Assembly: GCA_964445695.1 (NCBI GenBank)
Contig: CAYULF010000004.1
Location: 309,776-373,775 of the forward strand
DNA: 64,000 nt
From: JAUIKM01 sp964445695
GTDB taxonomy: Bacteria > Bacteroidota > Ignavibacteria > Kapaibacteriales > UBA7675
Direction of reading: 5' to 3'
Part shown: positions 8,833-18,100 of the stretch, one piece after another
Position numbering within the stretch: the stretch's first letter is position 1
Layout of the letters: each line of letters opens with the position of its first letter
Translations under genes and position numbers: made by a program
Notes under the pieces: generated by a model
Told to the model about the DNA's origin: nothing
Seen by the model: only the letters and a program-made list of their open reading frames with translations
Database searches by the model: none

Positions 8833-10008
8833 ATGGTTCACACATCGCCCTCCGGGCGAACGAAAACTCTCAGCATCCTCGGTTCGACCGGCTCGATCGG
8901 CGTCCAGACGCTCGACGTGGTGCGCGACCACCCGGACCTGACGCGCATCAACTGGCTGACGACCAACCGCCGCATTGAAGACCTGGAACGGCAGGCGCTG
9001 GAGTTCTCCCCCAAAGGCGTGGTGATCGCCGACCAACAATCCGCCGAAACTTTTCGCGCCAACACACGCTTTAAAGGCCGCATTCTGTCCGGCACCGCCG
9101 CGCTCGAAGAAGCTGCGGCCGACGCCGACAACGACCTGCTGATGTCCGCACTCGTCGGTTTCAGCGGCGTGCGGCCCACGATGGCGGCCATGAATGCCGG
9201 CGTCGACATTGCCCTGGCCAACAAAGAAACACTTGTCAGCGCAGGCGAGCCGATGATGCGCGCCGCGGCAACAAACGGCATCAATATTTACCCCGTCGAC
9301 AGCGAACACAGCGCGCTGGCACAGTGTATGGTCGGCGAGAGCAACGCGGCAATCGAACGACTGATCCTGACGGCCAGCGGCGGCCCCTTCCGCCGCCACA
9401 GTCTGCAGGAGTTGCAGCACGCAACCTGCGCGCAGGCGCTCAAACATCCCAACTGGTCGATGGGCAGCAAGATCACGATCGACTCGGCCACGCTGATGAA
9501 CAAAGGCTTTGAAGTCATCGAAGCCCGCTGGCTCTTTGACGTCGACGCGGCTCAGATCGACGTGCTCGTGCACCCGCAGAGCATCATTCACTCCATGGTG
9601 CAATACGTCGACGGCTCGGTCAAGGCGCAGATGGGTCTGCCCGACATGAAACTGCCGATTCTCTACGCGCTGGTCGCGCCGGAGCGCGTGGCGACGAACT
9701 TCGAGCGGATGAACCTGGCGGACATCGCCTCGCTGACTTTTGAAGCGCCGGACTACGAGCGCTTCCCCTGCCTGCGCCTTGCCTTTGACGCCCTGGCGGC
9801 CGGCGGCACGGCGACGGCGATCGTCAATGCCGCGAACGAGATTGCCGTGGCGGCTTTTCTGCAGGAAAAAATTGCGTTCATGGACATTCCGCGCCTCGTG
9901 GATGCCGCGCTCAATAAAATTGTGAATATTGCCGATCCGTCCCTCGACGATATTTTTGCCGTCGATGCGGAAACGCGCACCTTTGTTTCATCAAACATCC
10001 AGGCATGA
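8833..10008 (+). CDS. dxr: 1-deoxy-D-xylulose 5-phosphate reductoisomerase
   Basis: Converts DXP to methylerythritol phosphate with NADPH, the committed step of the non-mevalonate pathway. At 391 residues it has the NADPH-binding GSTGSIG (about 17-23), ALANKETLVSAG, the substrate and metal region VDSEHSALAQCM, and the C-terminal NAANEIAVAAFL. The ATG at 8833 adds about 12 residues before the first strand (KTLSILGSTG), slightly longer than E. coli; no better start is seen. Between rng and rseP with short gaps (47 and 39 bases), likely cotranscribed. The dxr-rseP pairing is common in bacteria. Confidence 0.97.
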   Translation: MVHTSPSGRTKTLSILGSTGSIGVQTLDVVRDHPDLTRINWLTTNRRIEDLERQALEFSPKGVVIADQQSAETFRANTRFKGRILSGTAALEEAAADADNDLLMSALVGFSGVRPTMAAMNAGVDIALANKETLVSAGEPMMRAAATNGINIYPVDSEHSALAQCMVGESNAAIERLILTASGGPFRRHSLQELQHATCAQALKHPNWSMGSKITIDSATLMNKGFEVIEARWLFDVDAAQIDVLVHPQSIIHSMVQYVDGSVKAQMGLPDMKLPILYALVAPERVATNFERMNLADIASLTFEAPDYERFPCLRLAFDALAAGGTATAIVNAANEIAVAAFLQEKIAFMDIPRLVDAALNKIVNIADPSLDDIFAVDAETRTFVSSNIQA

Positions 10009-10047
10009 CGGCGTTCATTGCCGCGCCCATCCTGAGCCCAATCTGAT

Positions 10048-11433
10048 ATGGATATTGACATCACTCTCATACTCGGCTCGATCATCGGATTTGCGATCGT
10101 CATCGGCGTTCTGGTGACGGTCCACGAATTCGGCCACTTCATCGCGGCGCGACTTGCCGGAATGCGGGTGGAAATCTTTTCGATCGGCATGGGCAAACGC
10201 CTGTTCGGCTTCAACAAAATCAACGGCTTTACCTTCGGCGAGCTGCCCGACGACTGGGACGGCGGCGACCATACCGATTACCGCGTGGCGGTGCTGCCCA
10301 TCGGCGGTTACGTCAAAGTGCCCGGCATGATCGACGAGAGCATGGACACCGAGCACGTAGAATCCGAACCCAAACCCTGGGAATTCCGCGCCAAAGGCCC
10401 CTGGGCCAAGGCTTTGTTCATCACCGCCGGCGTGATTCTCAACTGGTTTCTGGCGGTCATCTTCTTTACCTACATCGCCTTCGTCGGCGGAGTCGAGACC
10501 AACCCGACTACAAGCGTCGGTTACGTTGTTCCCGGCACGGCAGCCGAAGACGCGGGCCTGCGCACCGGCGATCAGATATTCACCATCCGCGGCGATACCG
10601 TCCACAACTGGGACGACATAATGGAAGGGCTGTTTATTGACGATATCGGCAGCGACGTCGACGTCCAGCTCTACCGCAAGGGCGAACTGCGCCAAATGAC
10701 GCTTTCAGGATTCAGACTGGCGGAGTTCCTCAAACATCCGCGCCGATTTACCGGCCTCGTCAACAACCGCAGCGCCACCTTTGTTGCCAGTGTAGGTTCA
10801 GACCGCGCAAAAGAACTGGGCCTGCAGCCCGGCGATACAATCGCCTATCTCAATGCAGTCAAAATCTTCTCCTACGATCAGTTCCGCAATTACGTTGTGG
10901 CTCGCCCCGGCGAAACCATCGAAGTAACGTGGAAACGCGGAGCGGAAATGCACAGCGGCAAGGTGAGCATTGACGAGACAGGAAAACTTGGCATCGGTCT
11001 GGGCGAGGAGTTCAACGGCATTCCACGCGAATTCACCTTTGCCGGTTCCTGGCGCTATGGCTGGAACCGCTCCGTCAGCATTCTGAGCGGCTTTTTCAAC
11101 ACGATTACGGCAATCTTTACCGGCAAAGTCTCGGCAGGAGACTCACTTGGCGGGCCGATTGAAATCGCAAAACAGTCCGGTCTGCGCTTGTTGAGCGGAG
11201 ACTTCAACGGCTTCCTCGCCTTCATGGCATCCCTCTCCGTCGTGCTCGCGCTGATCAACATTCTACCGATTCCCGCGCTGGACGGCGGCCATCTGGTCAT
11301 CATCATCGTGGAAGGCGTGATGCGGCGCGAACTGCCGACCAAAGTCAAAATCTACATTCAATATGCCGGCCTGATCTTTGTGCTCGGCCTGATGATTCTC
11401 GTGCTCGGTCTCGACATCAGCCGCTGGTTCTGA
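10048..11433 (+). CDS. rseP: Site-2 intramembrane zinc protease RseP
   Basis: Inner-membrane M50 protease that cuts anti-sigma factors and remnant signal peptides within the membrane. The first membrane segment carries the zinc motif HEFGH at residues 26-30; the last part has NILPIPALDGGH with the third metal ligand (LDGG), followed by two membrane helices. Two PDZ-like parts lie between (about 160-230 and 245-320; TSVGYVVPGTAAEDAGLRTGD marks the first), as in E. coli RseP. Length 461 residues, typical. An unusual acidic stretch (LPDDWDGGDHTDYR, about 65-78) occurs before the IGGYVKVPGM motif. Downstream of dxr. Confidence 0.95.
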   Translation: MDIDITLILGSIIGFAIVIGVLVTVHEFGHFIAARLAGMRVEIFSIGMGKRLFGFNKINGFTFGELPDDWDGGDHTDYRVAVLPIGGYVKVPGMIDESMDTEHVESEPKPWEFRAKGPWAKALFITAGVILNWFLAVIFFTYIAFVGGVETNPTTSVGYVVPGTAAEDAGLRTGDQIFTIRGDTVHNWDDIMEGLFIDDIGSDVDVQLYRKGELRQMTLSGFRLAEFLKHPRRFTGLVNNRSATFVASVGSDRAKELGLQPGDTIAYLNAVKIFSYDQFRNYVVARPGETIEVTWKRGAEMHSGKVSIDETGKLGIGLGEEFNGIPREFTFAGSWRYGWNRSVSILSGFFNTITAIFTGKVSAGDSLGGPIEIAKQSGLRLLSGDFNGFLAFMASLSVVLALINILPIPALDGGHLVIIIVEGVMRRELPTKVKIYIQYAGLIFVLGLMILVLGLDISRWF

Positions 11434-11483
11434 TGAACACGGCGTTTGTTTAAATCAGTCACTTATCGGGGCCGCCCGCTGTC

Positions 11484-12275
11484 ATGCTGCACATACTCGT
11501 TACCAACGACGACGGAATCGATTCAAAGGGCATTCACGCGCTCGTGCACGAATTGCGCAGCTTTGCCCGGGTGACGGTTATCGCGCCGGACCGCCAGCAG
11601 AGCGCCGTGGGACACGCTTTGACGGTTGCAGATCCGCTGCGCGCCACGCCTTTTCATCGCGACGGCGAACTCTTTGGTTTTGCCGTCAGCGGCACGCCGG
11701 CCGACTGCGTCAAACTCGGACTGACGACACTCATGAGCGAAAAACCGGACCTGGTGGTTTCCGGCATCAATCACGGCGCCAACACGGCCGTCAATGTCGT
11801 GTATTCCGGGACCGTATCGGCCGCCACCGAAGGCATGATCATGGGCGTGCCGTCGATCGCCGTTTCCCTCTGCAATTTTGATCCGGACGCAGACTGCACT
11901 GCCGCCGCTCACTTTGCCGGAATTATTGTTCGTCACGCGCTCGATCTGAACATTCCCACAGGCACCATACTCAATGTCAACGTGCCCGCGCTCCCGCGTG
12001 AGGAGATTCAAGGCATCAAGTTTGTGCCGCTCAGCCGCGGGTACTGGGACGACAGGTACGACGTCCGCAGCGACCCGATGCAACGGACCTATTACTGGAT
12101 ACACGGCAAGTACCACGTTCCGGCCGGCGATCACGAGTCCGACGACGGAGCCCTGGCGGACGGCTATGTTGCCGTCACGCCCATCAAGTTTGAGCTGACC
12201 GACCGCCCCACCCTCGCTTCCCTTGCGTCTCGCTTCAGCGAGCTGCAGAACAGCGCCGGCGCAAATCCGCGCTAG
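11484..12275 (+). CDS. surE: 5'/3'-nucleotidase SurE
   Basis: Removes phosphate from nucleoside monophosphates (and polyphosphate in some members), helping survival in stationary phase; cytoplasmic. Residues 6-11 are VTNDDG with metal ligands Asp9 and Asp10. SAVGHALTV, SGTPADCVKLG, VSGINHGAN and YSGTVSAATEG complete the family signature. Length 263, typical. Follows rseP by 50 bases on the same strand. Confidence 0.96.
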   Translation: MLHILVTNDDGIDSKGIHALVHELRSFARVTVIAPDRQQSAVGHALTVADPLRATPFHRDGELFGFAVSGTPADCVKLGLTTLMSEKPDLVVSGINHGANTAVNVVYSGTVSAATEGMIMGVPSIAVSLCNFDPDADCTAAAHFAGIIVRHALDLNIPTGTILNVNVPALPREEIQGIKFVPLSRGYWDDRYDVRSDPMQRTYYWIHGKYHVPAGDHESDDGALADGYVAVTPIKFELTDRPTLASLASRFSELQNSAGANPR

Positions 12276-12357
12276 TATCACGTCGTTATTTCATATATTA
12301 ACATTCTGTAATCACGGTAACCATTTGTAAAGCCATTTCGGGGCGGACGGCACGAGG

Positions 12358-15024
12358 GTGAAGGTTTTGCATTGCGGACGCACACGGAAGAACACGCTTC
12401 TTTGCCTCCTGACAATTGCCCTGGTCCACGCTCTCAGCGCCACGGCCGCGGCTCAGGAGTGGCGTCTTTTTGGTCAATTGTCGGTAGCGCGGCACCACCA
12501 TGCGGCGATGGCCATTAGCTCGGAGCGCATCCTCGTTATCGGCGGCTGGGGCGCATCAACCGCTTCCAGTTCCGGCATTCCCCTCAGCTCGTGTGAACTG
12601 ATCGACTTGCAGGGTCGCACAATTCAGAGCGCCCCCTCACTGAATACAGCGCGCGCCGAATTCATTGCGCTGCAGGCGCCGGACTCCAGCATCATAGTCA
12701 TCGGCGGTATCACCGTTTCGCCCTACGTCGTAACCGGTTCCGTCGAACGCTACGACCGCACAAACAACAGTTGGACTGAAATCGGACAACTTCAGGAGCC
12801 GCGCTACGGCGTGCACGCCGCATTCGTCGACGGCTCCACTATCGTGATTGCCGGCGGTAAAAACGGCCTGTCAGACTACCTCAACAGCGTCGAAATATTT
12901 GACCTCGAGACAGGCCAATCCCGCCTGCTCGACAATGATCTGCTCAACAACCTGAACGGCGGCGTCATGGTGCATCCCGACGACGGAGTTCCTCTGCTGA
13001 TCGGCGGACGTACAGGCGGGGCGGGCAGCCTGCGCGACGGAAGATTTTACCGTTTCGCAGGCGAGACATGGTCCCCCGTCGCCAATTTCTGGTCGGACGG
13101 TCAGGGCGCGTACCAACCCGCCGCGCTCACGCTCTGGTCCGGTGAAGCCGTCGTCAGCGGCGGTAGCACCTCCGAACTGGGCGATATCGTGTTTCGCAAT
13201 GACGTGATACTCATCGACAAAGCCGAAAGCCCGGCCTCCCTCCCTGCATTGCCGGTGGAGCGCATTCTGCACACTATGGTCCAGTTTACACCGCAGCAAT
13301 TTCTGATAACAGGAGGGCGCGATGAGGCAGGTGTGACACTCGGCAGCACGGATATCTACACAAAAAGCGGCAATGACTGGACGCACGGCAGCGGCCCGCA
13401 GCTCGGTACGCCACGGCGCTTCGGCGTCGGTGTGTCCATGCCGCAACGCGACGCCAACGGCGCATTTGTCAATGGCCGCGCGCTGATAATCGGAGGTTTT
13501 CGCAATCAGTCCAATGTCGCCTCGGTGGAAATCATCGAGGAAACGCCCACTGTCACCGGGCCGGTAATATTTAACATTGTCAAAAACTGTACCTCGCTTA
13601 CGTTTTGCGTGACCGACCCGGCAGACCTGATCGTGCTGGTCGAAAATCAACGCACCGGCAATATCAATCTGGGAACCGATCAGATCATCAGCACCAAAAT
13701 CACCGTCTCACTCAGCCTGATCGAAACGCGCGAGCCCAACAGCTTCGATGTTCACATCGAGAACTCCCAGGGCGAATTCATCGATTTCAGCGGCACGATC
13801 GACTTCAGCATAGATCCCCTGCCGCAAATTGTGGCCGATGCCGGCGGTATATGTGCGGGCGACGAATTGGAATTGCGCGTCGACGGAATTTTTGAATCAT
13901 ATCTTTGGAGCACCGGCGAGACGAGCAGTTCCATCACGGTCAGCCCGCCCGTCAGCTCCGTCTTTACCGTTGAACTGATCGATTCAAACGGTTGCACGGC
14001 CGTAACCGAACCTTTTGCGCTATCTGTTTCGGAACCGCCGCTGCCGCCCAATCTCAAGCGGGATGTTTCCTCCTTCACGTTGTGCGAAGGACAGAACGAC
14101 TCGCTGACATTGGCCGTCGATCCCATTTACGATTCGTACACCTGGTTCGTCGATGAGCAGCCGGTTTCCAACGAATCGTCGATCGTCGTCAAGACTATGT
14201 CCAGTGTCTATGTGGTGGTCAGCAACTCGCCGGGATGTTTTGTCAGTTCGGATACCGTTTTTGTGCGCGTGCAGAACGACATCTGGGCATTCCCTTCGCT
14301 TCAGGACAACCAGCATTTCCTGGATTGTGCGGCGGCCACAACCGCGCTGTACTGTGAAGAAATCCCCGTTGTAAATATTTCCGACTTCCCCGTCGAAATC
14401 AACCGCTGGACGTTGCGGGCTTACAACAATCCCGAGTTCTCCTTTCCGCTCGGTCAGTTCGACACGGACGAATTAAAACAGGTCGCTCCCGGCGCGACGG
14501 CGTTTCTGACGATCTGTTACGCTCCAATCAATCTCCGGCCCAGCAGTGTCGACATTCTCGTCAGCGACAACGACAATTGCGAAATCGGTGATTTTCAGGT
14601 AGTCTGTAGCGGGATTCAGGTGCGCGAGTTCAGCGGCCTGAGCGACTGCAATGTGCCGGTCACGGCGACCTCCGGCGGAGGAAAACCAATCGGCGATTTC
14701 AAGCTGCCGCCGATCGGCGAGGCAATCATCAGTCCCAATCCAGTGCGCCGTCTGGCGGAGTTTGATATCGACGTCGGCAAGGTCATGGCGGGCTCTCACG
14801 TCCCCGACGCTCTTGTGACGGACCCTCTCGGACGCTCGGTGCTGCGAGTTCCGCCGCGACGCCTTATTGTAGACTTTTCAGAATCAGCGCAAAACGACGC
14901 GACGCCTTTACCCCACCGTCGCATCGCCAATTACAGTGCGGATCTCGGATCGCTGCCGCCCGGCATGTACTATTTGACTGTTCCGGGCCTTGGCAAAGCC
15001 TTCTTGCTTGCCGTTGAGCGCTGA
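12358..15024 (+). CDS. Secreted kelch-repeat protein with a C-terminal sorting domain
   Basis: An 888-residue protein from a GTG at 12358. Signal peptide: residues 1 to about 34 (ends ALSATAAAQ). Residues about 35-400 carry kelch-like blades (repeated ILVIGG, SIIVIGG, TIVIAGG, LLIGG, FLITGG, LIIGG) that should form a beta-propeller. Ig-like beta domains follow, two starting with cysteine and ending in gaps filled by LWSTGETSSSITVSPP. The last ~85 residues (ISPNPVRRLAEFDID ... PPGMYYLTVPG) look like a type IX sorting domain: the PNP turn and a final GxYYLTV strand. So it is probably exported through the outer membrane and anchored or released. The next gene is a paralogue with the same propeller. 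Partners and ligand are unknown. Confidence 0.85.
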   Translation: MKVLHCGRTRKNTLLCLLTIALVHALSATAAAQEWRLFGQLSVARHHHAAMAISSERILVIGGWGASTASSSGIPLSSCELIDLQGRTIQSAPSLNTARAEFIALQAPDSSIIVIGGITVSPYVVTGSVERYDRTNNSWTEIGQLQEPRYGVHAAFVDGSTIVIAGGKNGLSDYLNSVEIFDLETGQSRLLDNDLLNNLNGGVMVHPDDGVPLLIGGRTGGAGSLRDGRFYRFAGETWSPVANFWSDGQGAYQPAALTLWSGEAVVSGGSTSELGDIVFRNDVILIDKAESPASLPALPVERILHTMVQFTPQQFLITGGRDEAGVTLGSTDIYTKSGNDWTHGSGPQLGTPRRFGVGVSMPQRDANGAFVNGRALIIGGFRNQSNVASVEIIEETPTVTGPVIFNIVKNCTSLTFCVTDPADLIVLVENQRTGNINLGTDQIISTKITVSLSLIETREPNSFDVHIENSQGEFIDFSGTIDFSIDPLPQIVADAGGICAGDELELRVDGIFESYLWSTGETSSSITVSPPVSSVFTVELIDSNGCTAVTEPFALSVSEPPLPPNLKRDVSSFTLCEGQNDSLTLAVDPIYDSYTWFVDEQPVSNESSIVVKTMSSVYVVVSNSPGCFVSSDTVFVRVQNDIWAFPSLQDNQHFLDCAAATTALYCEEIPVVNISDFPVEINRWTLRAYNNPEFSFPLGQFDTDELKQVAPGATAFLTICYAPINLRPSSVDILVSDNDNCEIGDFQVVCSGIQVREFSGLSDCNVPVTATSGGGKPIGDFKLPPIGEAIISPNPVRRLAEFDIDVGKVMAGSHVPDALVTDPLGRSVLRVPPRRLIVDFSESAQNDATPLPHRRIANYSADLGSLPPGMYYLTVPGLGKAFLLAVER

Positions 15025-15194
15025 AGTCACGCGTTCGCAGCAGTCCGGCAACCCCGTCCCGCGGACGGGTCAATTGCGCATCTCCCTCGTCGGCCATCTG
15101 AATCGCGATGCCGGATGCTGTGTCATTGGCAATATCCGCCCTGTTTTTTCGCATGATTTTCACAAGACGTTTCCCGCAAACCCAGGAATTCTTC

Positions 15195-18100
15195 ATGCCT
15201 GTACACAAACTCTACCCGCCAAAAATTCTCGTACCGGCCTTTATTGGCGCTATCTGCTTGCTTTTATTCGGACAGACTTTTTTGTTTGGCGCCGAGTGGG
15301 AAGAGTTCGGCCGGCTGACAAGTCCGCGCGCCTCCGTGTCCGCAGTGCGGCTCGATGCCGACCGCGTCATGGTCATGGGCGGTTTCGACGCCGACAGAAT
15401 GTCGGTCAAGACGGTTGAAATCCTCGATCTGAATTCACGCACCGTCAGCAGAGCCGCCGACATGAATGTCGCGCGCGCCGAATTTGTCGCCCTGCGCGGT
15501 GAAGACGGAATGGTCTACGCGGTGGGCGGCGCACCGCCGGGGCTGGCCGGCGCGACGCCTTCGGTCGAGCGCTACGATCCCGAGACAAATGAGTGGACTG
15601 AAATCGGCGAGCTGCTGCTTGCACGCCGACAGTTTGTGGCCTACTTCATTTCGGCAACGGAAATCCTGGTGGTTGGCGGCGACGCATCGGACCTGATAGC
15701 ACGCGCACACTGTGAAATCTTCGACATCACCGACGGGAGCAGCACTCGCATCGCGGATTACCCGACGCGCATCAACGAACACGTCGGCGGCCTCACCAGC
15801 TTTGGCGTCAGCTACGTCGCTGCGGGACGCACCGGCGGCAAGGACAGCGACCGCTCGGCGGATGTCAATTCTTATGTTCGCAACGGCGACGTGTGGCTCA
15901 AAATCAGTGAGCTTGACGCTTCCGGCGCAAGGGCGGCGGGAACGCACCTGCGCCGCGGCAACGCTATTGTCAGCGGCGGCGTGCTGAAGGAATCCGGTCT
16001 TGAATTGCTGGACGACATTTACCTTGAAAATCAGAACGTATTCAGCAACATCGCGGACCTGCTGACGCCGCGCTTCGGTCACGGCATGGCGCAGTGGAGC
16101 TCGGACTCGGTCCTGATCGCGGGTGGCTTCAACGGCGAGGGCGAAGCGCTGAACGGAACCGAATGGCTCAATGTGAACCGTCGCAGCGTCAGCGAAGGGC
16201 CCGATATGGACGTTGAGCGCGGCACTTTTGTCCTGATGGACGCAGCCTCATTTACTCCGCGCGGCAACCTGCGCGTCAAACGCATCCTGGCGATCGGCGG
16301 TCAGGATACCGACGGCACACCGGACGACCTGATCGAAGTCATGGAAGAACTCGCACCGGAAATTCCGCCCGTACCTCACGTGATTAACTTCTACGCCGCC
16401 GTGCGCAACATCCAGCCCTGCCCCGCTCGGCTCACTGTGTCCAGCCTTTCCGGTTTTGAACGCGGCGATCGCATCGCAATTATTCAGATGCAGGGCGGCA
16501 CATTCAATACCGATCCCGATTCGCCGCAATTCGGCCAGATTCTTGAGGCAAGCGCCGGACAATGGGAATATGCCGAGATCGCGGCAATTGAAGGTTCGGA
16601 CATCGTCCTGGAAAACACGCTGGTCAATGACTATGACCTGAGCGGCGCGATACAGATCGTCAGCGTGCCGGAGTTCGACGTCCTGGAAGTATTTGACCCG
16701 ATCATTGCACTCCCGTGGAATGGCCGGACAGGCGGCGTGATTGCTTTCAAGGCCAACGAAGTCAAACTCTACGAAGATATCGACGCCGGCGGAACCGGAT
16801 TCCGCGGCGGCAGCGCCAACAGCGGCAAACCCGTCGTTGAACACCGCGCCGAATACGCGGCAGCGCGCGGCGCGCAATTCGCCGGCCGCGGCGAAGGCAT
16901 CGGCGGATTTGGCCCTGAAGGTCTGCAGGGCGGTCGCAACAGCTTCGCCACCGGCGGTGGTGGCGGCAACAGCTACAAAGCCGGCGGCGGCGGTGGCGGC
17001 ACGCTGGGCCGCACCATCACTACCCGACAATTTGGCCAGGGCGGTTTTGGTGAAATCAACGGCCTGGCTCTTGGGTCGCCGCAAAATGCAGCCGGCCGCG
17101 GCGGTTCAGGGGCCAATCTCAGCGGCAACTTGCTGATCGCCGGCGGCGGCGGCGGCGCCGGCCATGCCGATGGAGGCGTTTCTTCCAGCGGCGCGCGCGG
17201 CGGAGGTATCATCCTGATCGAGGCCGAGTCTATTCTCTCCGCCGGCGGGATGCTGAAATCCGATGGCGACGACGCTGTCGCGGCAGTTGACAACGGCGGC
17301 GGTGGCGGCGGTGCAGGTGGAACCGTTGCCGTATTTGCCGGCGAATACACCGGCGATACGCTCTATATCAGCGCACGCGGTGGACGCGGTGCGGACGTGA
17401 TGATCAACGGGCTGACTCAGCGCCGCACAGGTCCCGGTGGCGGTGGCCAGGGCGGTCGGTATGTCGCGGCCGTCGGCAGCAATTCCTTCAGATTTCACGC
17501 CGATCACTCTCCGGGACAAAACGGCCTGTTTACCAGTCAATTCGCTCATGGCGCAATCGAAGGCGGCGCCGTGGGCTCCGAGTTCCACACCACGATCAAC
17601 AGCGACATTCCAAACGATGCCCTCGAGCTCGACATCAATATCACCGAGAGTGAAATCTGCATCGGCGACGACCTCGTGTTTGAAGCCGCGGTCCGCGGCG
17701 CCGGCGACGGGCTTGTCTATGAATGGAAGCCCGAAGAGGCATTCTTCAGCATCGACGGAGCGACAGCCGTGTTCCGCGGCCTGCAGCCCGGCGGCACAGA
17801 GCTGAGCCTGACGGTGCGCGACGCCACGGGTTGCGAACAGTACGCGGAAATGTACGTGGCGACGGAAGACTGCAAACGCTGCGACGAAATCTCGGGCATT
17901 ATCAACGACTACTACGAAATCACGTCAATCGACTACTCATCGCGCAGCGTCACAATGAGCGGAGACGTAGCCGCTGCGCGCGGCGACAAATTCTTGCTCA
18001 TCCAGATGCAGGGTGCGGCAATTGTACCGGAAGACAATGATGACTACGGCCGTGTGATCAACAGTCAGGGCGCGGGCGACTACGAGTTTGTGGAAGTGCG